Below are positions 1 through 4,804 of a stretch of 5,651 nucleotides of DNA, piece by piece. Every line of letters starts with the position of its first letter. The first letter of the stretch is position 1. Under the pieces are notes generated by a model that did not search any database, was not told the origin of the DNA, and saw only the letters and a list, made by a program, of their open reading frames with translations. Made by a program: the position numbers and the translations under genes. Source of the DNA: Deltaproteobacteria bacterium UBA2385 (lineage in GTDB: Bacteria; Myxococcota_A; UBA796; UBA2385); contig DDSR01000373.1 of the NCBI GenBank assembly GCA_002343455.1, positions 1-5,651 of the forward strand, given 5' to 3'.

Positions 1-521
1 CTCCGGACCCGATCCCTTCTGTCAGCAGCGGCGAGCCCACCGCGCTGGTCCTGCATCGCGCTCCGGGGGCCCGGCCCGTGCGCCTGCGCCTGCCCGGGGA
101 TCTGCCCCTGACCGAGGCCATCACCCGGCTGGTGGGCAATGTGCTGCCCGTGCGCACCGACCTCGCAGGGGGGCTCTCGGGGTGGTGGCGCCTGCAGCAG
201 GGCCAGCGGCGCCTCGCCCGCGATCGGACCCTGGCCTCGCTGGCGCCGGACTTCGCCGTCGACCTGGAGTTCGTGCCCAACCGCCTGCGCGACTGCGAGC
301 TTCGCTGCGAGTCGGTCAGCCCTCCGGCCCGCCAGCTGGTGCGGGTGGGTGACGCCGTGCCGGTCTCCAGCCTGGTCGACCACATCGCGGACTGGCTGGC
401 CCTCCCCCCCGGCCGCTGGGTCCTGCTCTGCGACGGCCAGGAGCTCGGCCCCCACGACATCCTCTCCGACCTGGACGCCGGCCCGTCGCGGCCCGTGCTC
501 GAGCTGAAGCCCGCCTCATGA
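1..521 (+). CDS. Tandem ubiquitin-like (YukD-type) domain protein, 5'-partial
   Basis: The reading frame is open from base 3 to the TGA at 519-521 (172 visible residues), so the gene starts upstream of the window. An in-frame GTG at 78 is possible, but starting there would remove the first beta strand (ALVLHRAPG), so I prefer a partial call. Two similar halves are visible. Residues about 13-92 show strand-strand-helix (RLRLPGDLPLTEAITRLVG), then WWRLQQGQ and DRTLASLA, then a closing strand DLEFVP. Residues about 98-170 show LVRVGDAVPVSSLVDHIADWL, then WVLLCDGQELGPHDILSDL, then PVLELKP. This order, with a 'trp-x-L...G..L..d.tL..L' centre, is typical of YukD/EsaB-type beta-grasp proteins, which are small cytoplasmic adaptors of type VII secretion. 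The C-terminus is KPAS, with no Gly-Gly, so conjugation like ubiquitin is unlikely. The stop overlaps the next ATG (ATGA at 518-521), implying coupled translation. The beta-grasp call comes from pattern reading and is fairly but not fully sure; the function is inferred. Confidence 0.72.
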   Translation, partial: PDPIPSVSSGEPTALVLHRAPGARPVRLRLPGDLPLTEAITRLVGNVLPVRTDLAGGLSGWWRLQQGQRRLARDRTLASLAPDFAVDLEFVPNRLRDCELRCESVSPPARQLVRVGDAVPVSSLVDHIADWLALPPGRWVLLCDGQELGPHDILSDLDAGPSRPVLELKPAS

Positions 522-2146
522 GCCAGGAACGTTGGGACATCGTCCTGCGCTTCCTGCAGGGCCCGATGAGCTACCACGGCGACGTCGTCTGCCGCGGGCC
601 GGTGGTGCGGATGGGGGCCAACCCCGGCCCGGGTGGCCTGCGCATCGACGGCTACCGCGGGCTGGACGATCGGCAGGCGGTCATCACGGCCTACGACGGC
701 GGCACGGTCGCCATCGCCCCGGTCGGGGTCAACCAGGTGCGGGTCGCGCCCCACGCCAACGTCGACTGGGCCGAGGTGCAGCCGATCCGCGGCCCGGTCT
801 ACCTGGATCGGGACGCCGCCTTCCACCTGGGGCCCCCGGGGCGAGGGGCGACCCTGCAGTTCATGGAGTGCCGCCGCCTGGGCGTCTGGGAGCAGAAGCA
901 GATCCTCTCCGAGGCGTCCCAGGCCGAGGACGGGCAGCGGCCCAGCAACGTCAAGGAGCTGGACGCGAAGCGCGGCGTGCCCGGCTGGTTCATCCCCGCG
1001 ACCATCGTCCTGGTGCTGATGGCGGCGACGGCCCTGATCGTGCCCCTGGTCGGCGAGTGGCGCCGCGACATCGCCCAGCTGGGACCCAAGGACGACGGCC
1101 AGGAGTACTACGAGTTCGTGACCATCACCGACGCGGTGGCCCCCGAGCTGATGGAGGGGCTCAACCAGCCCTTCGCCGACTTCGTGATGGTGCCCAACGC
1201 CCAGGCGGCGGCCTGGCCCAGCCTCGCCACCAAGCCCGACGAGTGGGACCAGCGCTACCTGACCTATGTGCAGCACTCCGTGCAGATCCACCTGGGCGCC
1301 TGGCTCTTCTGGAGCCGCCTGGAGCAGGTGGCCGAGGAGTACGCCATCGTGGTCCAGCAGATGCGCGAGGCCGGCCTGCCCGAGGTCTTCGCCGCCATCC
1401 CCTACCAGGAGAGCCGCTACCGCGCCGATGTGACCTCTCCCGCCTGCGCCCGGGGCATGTGGCAGCTGATGCCCGAGGTCGCCAACCGGACCGAGATGGT
1501 GGTCCGCAACTGCAAGCTGCGCGGCTCGACCGGGCTGTGGTCGCCGACCCGCAAGTCGCCGCCGATCAACGTCTACAAGAACGCCGAGTACATCGACCAG
1601 AACGCCCCGATGACCAGCTCCAGCAAGTGCCGGATCCACAGCTGTGAGGTCGACGAGCGCACCGATGTCTCGCTCTCCACCCGCGCCTCGGTCGCCTTGC
1701 TGGCCGAGGCCTGGAACGACGCCGAGCTGAGGGCCTCGGGCGCGGTGGTGCAGATGACCATCCTCAGCCACAACGCCGGCTACGACGACAGCCGCTTCGA
1801 CGACGCCGGCCGGATCAAGACGACCAACATCCTGCACGGCTACCGCAAGCACCTGGAGCGGACCCGCCAGGAGCGGGCGCCGGACTACTACGGCCAGAAC
1901 ATCCTCTGCACCTCGCCCGAGGACGAGAGCATGACCTGCGGCGGGGTGATCCATCGCGAGACCCAGCACTACGCCTACAGCATCACCGCCCAGCACATGC
2001 TGGCCGTCTGCTATTACGCCGAGAACCACAGCCAGAAGCCCGCCTTCCAGGACTGGCGCAAGTACACCCTCGGCGACGGATACTGCAACCGGATGAACAT
2101 CCCGACCGTCGACCAGATCAACAAGCGCGCCGGGGCCAAGAAATGA
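518..2146 (+). CDS. FHA-like / transmembrane / MltD-like lytic transglycosylase fusion protein
   Basis: This 542-residue protein has three parts. Residues about 7-118 resemble a forkhead-associated beta sandwich (GPVVRMG, LRIDG, LDDRQAVIT, PVYLDRDAAFHLG), but the usual phosphothreonine-binding Ser-Arg-x-His is Asp-Asp-Arg-Gln (50-53). Residues about 157-178 are one hydrophobic helix preceded by KELDAKRG, so the N-terminus should lie in the cytoplasm and the rest in the periplasm. Residues about 272-500 are a GH23 (SLT) lytic transglycosylase, which cleaves the MurNAc-GlcNAc bond of peptidoglycan to give 1,6-anhydro ends. It shows PYQESRY with the likely catalytic Glu298, the GMWQLMPEVA motif (313-322), an MltD-like DERTDVSLSTRA (379-390) and LSHNAGY (416-422). 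About 40 extra residues, rich in Cys, sit between the second and third motifs; the periplasmic part has eight Cys (309, 332, 371, 376, 464, 474, 498, 523). It overlaps the genes on both sides by ATGA and has no strong ribosome site of its own, so it depends on coupling. The enzyme call is firm, the FHA call moderate. Confidence 0.88.
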   Translation: MSQERWDIVLRFLQGPMSYHGDVVCRGPVVRMGANPGPGGLRIDGYRGLDDRQAVITAYDGGTVAIAPVGVNQVRVAPHANVDWAEVQPIRGPVYLDRDAAFHLGPPGRGATLQFMECRRLGVWEQKQILSEASQAEDGQRPSNVKELDAKRGVPGWFIPATIVLVLMAATALIVPLVGEWRRDIAQLGPKDDGQEYYEFVTITDAVAPELMEGLNQPFADFVMVPNAQAAAWPSLATKPDEWDQRYLTYVQHSVQIHLGAWLFWSRLEQVAEEYAIVVQQMREAGLPEVFAAIPYQESRYRADVTSPACARGMWQLMPEVANRTEMVVRNCKLRGSTGLWSPTRKSPPINVYKNAEYIDQNAPMTSSSKCRIHSCEVDERTDVSLSTRASVALLAEAWNDAELRASGAVVQMTILSHNAGYDDSRFDDAGRIKTTNILHGYRKHLERTRQERAPDYYGQNILCTSPEDESMTCGGVIHRETQHYAYSITAQHMLAVCYYAENHSQKPAFQDWRKYTLGDGYCNRMNIPTVDQINKRAGAKK

Positions 2147-2859
2147 GCCTGCGCACCTGGCTCTCGGTGGCGGGCGTCTTCCTGACCTTCGGGGTCTGCG
2201 GCTACCTGCTGCTGGACGAGGAGATCACGCCGGGGGACGAGACCGCCGACTTCCAGGCCCGGCAGGCCGATCCCCTGATCGGCATCACCTACTCGGCGGC
2301 CAACCGCGAGCGCAACTTCCAGAGCTTCGGCCTGGACGCCGAGATGACCAAGAGCGCGGTCGACCAGGCCCGCCGCTTCGAGGACACCGGCAAGCTGGAG
2401 CGCATCCGCCTGCTGCTGACGGATGCGGCCGAGCCGACCGACCTCGCCGAGGCGCTCTGCGGCCGCAGCCCCCAGATCCGCCCGCGCTACGGGGCGATGC
2501 GCTTCCTGGTGGCCCTTGTGCAGGGCGAGCGCCGACCCATCGACATCGAGCGGGTCAGCTCCCTGCAGCGCGAGGACTGGTCCAAGGCCGCGCCGATCTC
2601 GGCGGTCTACGACGAGGCCGAGCTGGCCGACGAGCGCAAGCCGGACGCCACCTTGATGGCGGTCGCGGCCATCCTGACCGCCCAAGAGCAGGAGCTGCTC
2701 AACGGCTACAAGCCCTGGGGTCGGGGGCTGGCCGCCACCTGGTCCTGGAAACAGGTAAAGCAGAAGTATCCGGGCATCGAGAAGCGCTGCCTGGATTACT
2801 TCGTGATCATGCACCTCGCTGTGGAGATCGCCAACGGCGAGGGGGGCATCTGCGATTGA
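2143..2859 (+). CDS. Signal-anchored periplasmic protein of unknown function
   Basis: I do not recognise a family for this 238-residue protein. Residues about 5-24 form a hydrophobic segment after MSLRTW, followed at once by acidic LLLDEEITPGDE; this fits an uncleaved signal anchor with the remainder in the periplasm. Cys19 lies inside this segment, but the residues before it (Phe-Gly-Val) do not make a lipobox. The rest looks mainly helical and charged, with Arg-rich stretches, a Trp-rich stretch (PWGRGLAATWSW, 191-202) and a helix near 212-230. Three further Cys (106, 216, 237), the last two residues from the C-terminus, could form a disulfide in the periplasm. The ATG lies inside the stop of the transglycosylase gene (ATGA at 2143-2146), and a terminator-like hairpin follows directly. 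It is therefore the last gene of this operon and is probably made in step with the transglycosylase; a role as its partner or regulator is inference from position only. Confidence 0.82.
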   Translation: MSLRTWLSVAGVFLTFGVCGYLLLDEEITPGDETADFQARQADPLIGITYSAANRERNFQSFGLDAEMTKSAVDQARRFEDTGKLERIRLLLTDAAEPTDLAEALCGRSPQIRPRYGAMRFLVALVQGERRPIDIERVSSLQREDWSKAAPISAVYDEAELADERKPDATLMAVAAILTAQEQELLNGYKPWGRGLAATWSWKQVKQKYPGIEKRCLDYFVIMHLAVEIANGEGGICD

Positions 2860-2882
2860 GCCCCGAGACCGACAATCGGGGC
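2860..2882 (+). terminator. Terminator-like hairpin after the first operon
   Basis: GCCCCGA (2860-2866) pairs perfectly with TCGGGGC (2876-2882), giving a 7-bp GC-rich stem with a 9-base loop one base after the stop codon. Only a short T run (TTT, 2888-2890) follows after several G/C bases, so intrinsic termination would be weak. It may instead protect the 3' end of the message or give partial attenuation before the kinase gene. Confidence 0.45.
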
Positions 2883-2899
2883 GGCTGTTTGCGATGGGC

Positions 2900-2905
2900 T
2901 ATAGT
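2900..2905 (+). promoter_or_regulatory. Possible sigma-70-type -10 box for the kinase gene
   Basis: TATAGT stands out as an AT-rich hexamer in very GC-rich sequence, between the hairpin and the kinase start. A start of transcription near 2912 would give a leader of about 20 bases containing GGAG. No convincing -35 element is found 16-18 bases upstream and no clean TGn extension precedes the box. If real, the promoter is weak or needs an activator. Confidence 0.3.
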
Positions 2906-2923
2906 GCCGCAGCGTCGAGCATC

Positions 2924-2927
2924 GGAG
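2924..2927 (+). promoter_or_regulatory. Ribosome binding site deciding the kinase start at 2933
   Basis: GGAG lies five bases before the ATG at 2933. The upstream in-frame ATG at 2894 has no comparable site, lies before the TATAGT box, and would add 13 residues (MGYSAAASSIGVL) that do not belong to the kinase fold. The ATG at 2933 gives MEPRRRFRFLKELSEG, a normal kinase N-terminus. Confidence 0.6.
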
Positions 2928-2932
2928 TGCTG

Positions 2933-4804
2933 ATGGAGCCGCGGCGTCGGTTTCGATTTCTCAAGGAGCTCTCGGAAGGGGCTTTCGGAAAGGTGTACCT
3001 GGCCGAGATGGTCACGGGGGACAACTTCCGTAGCGTCGTCGCGATCAAGCTCCTGCACGGCAAGTGGCTCGGCCATGACGAGATCGTCCAGCGGTCCCGG
3101 GACGAGGCGCGCGTGCTCGGGCTGCTCCACCACCGCAACATCATCCGGGTCGAGGACCTGACCGCGATCAACGGGCAGTGCGCCATCGTCATGGAGTACC
3201 TCGACGGTGTCGACCTCAAGACGCTGACCGGCTGGTGCCGGGAGCGCGGCCTGCGCATCCCCTTCCGCGTCGCCTTCGAGGTCACCGCGGCGGTCGCCAG
3301 CGCGCTCGAGGCCGCCTACAGCCAGACCCCCCTGCAAGGCGGCGAGCCGCTGCACCTGATCCATCGCGACATCAAGCCCTCCAACGTGATGTTGACCAAG
3401 GCTGGCGATGTGAAGGTGCTCGACTTCGGCACCGCCCAGGCCCGCTTCGAAGAGCGCGAGGCCCACACCCAGGCCCTGGCCTTCGGATCGGCCGCTTACA
3501 TGGGCCCCGAGCGGCTGCTCGGCGACCCCGATGCGCCCTCCGGCGACGTCTTCTCGCTCGGCGTGACCCTCTACGAGATCCTCTGCCAGGGCGCGTTCGG
3601 CAAGATCCACATCCGACCCGAGAAGTACGACCGCGAGCTGGGGCCCCGCCTCGATGCCTTGCCGGTCGACGATCTCGGCCCGCAGCGGGCCCAGCAGATC
3701 CGGCAGGTGATGCGGCTGATGCTGGCCTACGACGGCACCGAGCGGCCCTCGGCGGGCCAGGTGGTCGAGCTGATGGAGGCCCTGGCGGAGGAGGTCAACG
3801 ACGGCACGATGCGCCGCTTCGCCCGCGAGGTGGTCGCCCCCTGCCGCGAGCAGCTCGAGCCCGAGCCCAACCCCGACGATCCGCTGACCGGCAGCACCCT
3901 CTTCGAGGACCGGACCAGCGGCGCGCGCTCGGCGTCGTCCCCCGAGACCGCGGCCGCCCTCTACGACTCGGGCGAGACCTACCGGGAAGCCGAGCCCGAG
4001 GTCGAGCCCGACTCCACCTGGATCGACGACGCCGAGCACCGGCCCTTCCAGGTGCCGCCCGAGCTGGCGGCGCAGGACACGCCGCGGGAGTTCATCGACG
4101 ACAGCTTCGACGACGACCTCGAGGAGCGCTCCTTGGGCGGCCATGCGCCGACCTCGGTGCCCCCGGCCGAGCTCGAGCCGACGCCCGCGGTCGTGGCCGC
4201 CCCCTCGCCGCCGCCTCCGCCTCCGCCCTCGCTGGTGACGGCGGGCTCCCTCTCCCCGGCGGCCGATCGTGAGCCGGTGGTGCGCCCGCCGGCGCCAAAG
4301 CCCGAGGCCAGCCCTTCGCCCAAGCCGAAGAAGTCGGGCGGCGCGGGCAAGGCGGTCGGGGTGGTGGTCGGCCTGCTGATGGTGCTGGTCATCGTCGGCG
4401 GAGGTGGCGCGGGCGCCGCCTGGTACCTGGGCCTGCTGGTCCCCTCCGCGGAGGAGCCGCCCCTGGTCGAGGAACCCTCTACCGACGCCGCCGCTGGCGC
4501 CCCGGGCGGGCGCATCGAGGTGGGCCCCCTGGACGGCAGCACCGGCTCGCTGACCCTGACGTTGGCGACCCCGGGCGGCGCGACCGTCTCGATCAACTCG
4601 GTCACCGGCTTCAAGCAGGACTGGGATGGATCGGGCCAGCTGGAGCTGGTGGGGCTGCCCGCGGGCACCTACAAGACCAAGGTCAGCCCCGCCAAGGGGC
4701 CGGCCTCACGCGGAACCCTGGAGGTCGTTGCGGGTCAGACCTGCACCTATGTCTTCCCCAACGACAAGGAGGGCGGTGAATGGATTGCCGACGGCTGCAG
4801 CTAG
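2933..4804 (+). CDS. Transmembrane serine/threonine protein kinase with PEGA-like exported domain
   Basis: This 623-residue receptor-type Hanks kinase phosphorylates Ser/Thr of cytoplasmic targets that are unknown here. The kinase domain (about 7-285) has a nucleotide loop SEGAFGKVY (14-22; the first loop Gly is Ser), ATP-binding Lys39, helix-C Glu58, HRDIKPSN (144-151; catalytic Asp146), DFG (164-166), an APE-type GPE (191-193), DVFSLG (205-210) and RPS (271-273). All catalytic residues are present, so it should be active. A few extra residues before HRD (QTPLQGGEPL) resemble those I associate with myxobacterial kinases. An acidic, Ser/Thr-containing linker (about 305-400) and a Pro-rich stretch with seven prolines in a row (426-432) lead to KPKK and one membrane helix (about 474-503). 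The exported tail (about 526-623) is a beta domain with TPGGATVSIN and GLPAGTYKTKV, resembling PEGA or similar sensor folds, with Cys604 and Cys622 able to pair. The start at 2933 is chosen for GGAG at 2924-2927; ATG 2894 is the alternative. Its end overlaps the next gene by 25 bases. Confidence 0.95.
   Translation: MEPRRRFRFLKELSEGAFGKVYLAEMVTGDNFRSVVAIKLLHGKWLGHDEIVQRSRDEARVLGLLHHRNIIRVEDLTAINGQCAIVMEYLDGVDLKTLTGWCRERGLRIPFRVAFEVTAAVASALEAAYSQTPLQGGEPLHLIHRDIKPSNVMLTKAGDVKVLDFGTAQARFEEREAHTQALAFGSAAYMGPERLLGDPDAPSGDVFSLGVTLYEILCQGAFGKIHIRPEKYDRELGPRLDALPVDDLGPQRAQQIRQVMRLMLAYDGTERPSAGQVVELMEALAEEVNDGTMRRFAREVVAPCREQLEPEPNPDDPLTGSTLFEDRTSGARSASSPETAAALYDSGETYREAEPEVEPDSTWIDDAEHRPFQVPPELAAQDTPREFIDDSFDDDLEERSLGGHAPTSVPPAELEPTPAVVAAPSPPPPPPPSLVTAGSLSPAADREPVVRPPAPKPEASPSPKPKKSGGAGKAVGVVVGLLMVLVIVGGGGAGAAWYLGLLVPSAEEPPLVEEPSTDAAAGAPGGRIEVGPLDGSTGSLTLTLATPGGATVSINSVTGFKQDWDGSGQLELVGLPAGTYKTKVSPAKGPASRGTLEVVAGQTCTYVFPNDKEGGEWIADGCS
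4208..4228 (+). repeat. Seven-proline codon run in the kinase linker
   Basis: Seven consecutive proline codons (CCG and CCT, with a final CCC) encode kinase residues 426-432, about 45 residues before the membrane helix. Such runs stall ribosomes unless elongation factor P acts. In the protein they probably give a stiff spacer between the kinase domain and the membrane. Confidence 0.7.
4766..4772 (+). promoter_or_regulatory. Perfect Shine-Dalgarno for the TPR-like gene, inside the kinase gene
   Basis: AAGGAGG lies seven bases before ATG 4780, within the last codons of the kinase gene. It fixes the start of the following gene, which would otherwise be ambiguous among the in-frame ATGs at 4780, 4819 and 4831; only 4780 gives a complete signal peptide. 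It is the strongest ribosome site in the window, so this product may be made at a higher level than the kinase. Confidence 0.8.

Noticed and set aside
1..521. A ubiquitin-like conjugation system
   Set aside because: The protein ends in KPAS without a Gly-Gly tail, and no E1, E2 or JAB protease gene is visible. It cannot be excluded for the upstream region.
532..1647. 371-codon plus-strand frame inside the transglycosylase gene
   Set aside because: It is Arg/Pro/Gly-rich shadow coding in a shifted frame; the overlapping frame carries the catalytic and membrane features.
2182..2202. Lipoprotein signal around Cys19 of the unknown periplasmic protein
   Set aside because: The residues before the Cys are Phe-Gly-Val, which does not fit the lipobox, and the hydrophobic stretch continues past the Cys.
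2014..2814. 266-codon minus-strand frame opposite the unknown periplasmic gene
   Set aside because: The composition is that of a reverse shadow (Leu/Gly/Ala/Arg-rich), whereas the plus-strand gene has a membrane segment, an ATGA overlap and normal codon bias.
2894..2932. Upstream ATG extending the kinase by 13 residues
   Set aside because: It has no ribosome site, lies upstream of the TATAGT box, and the added residues are not part of the kinase fold; ATG 2933 has GGAG at the right distance.
2933..3790. Pseudokinase like YukC/EssB
   Set aside because: Lys39, Glu58, HRD, DFG and GPE are all present, so this is an active-type kinase, unlike the degenerate kinase fold of YukC/EssB.
2807..4144. 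Long open frame of 445 codons on the minus strand opposite the kinase gene
   Set aside because: It lies opposite a kinase gene with all expected motifs, has low-complexity Gly/Leu/Val/Arg-rich composition, no recognisable domain and no convincing ribosome site. Long antisense frames are expected opposite GC-rich genes.
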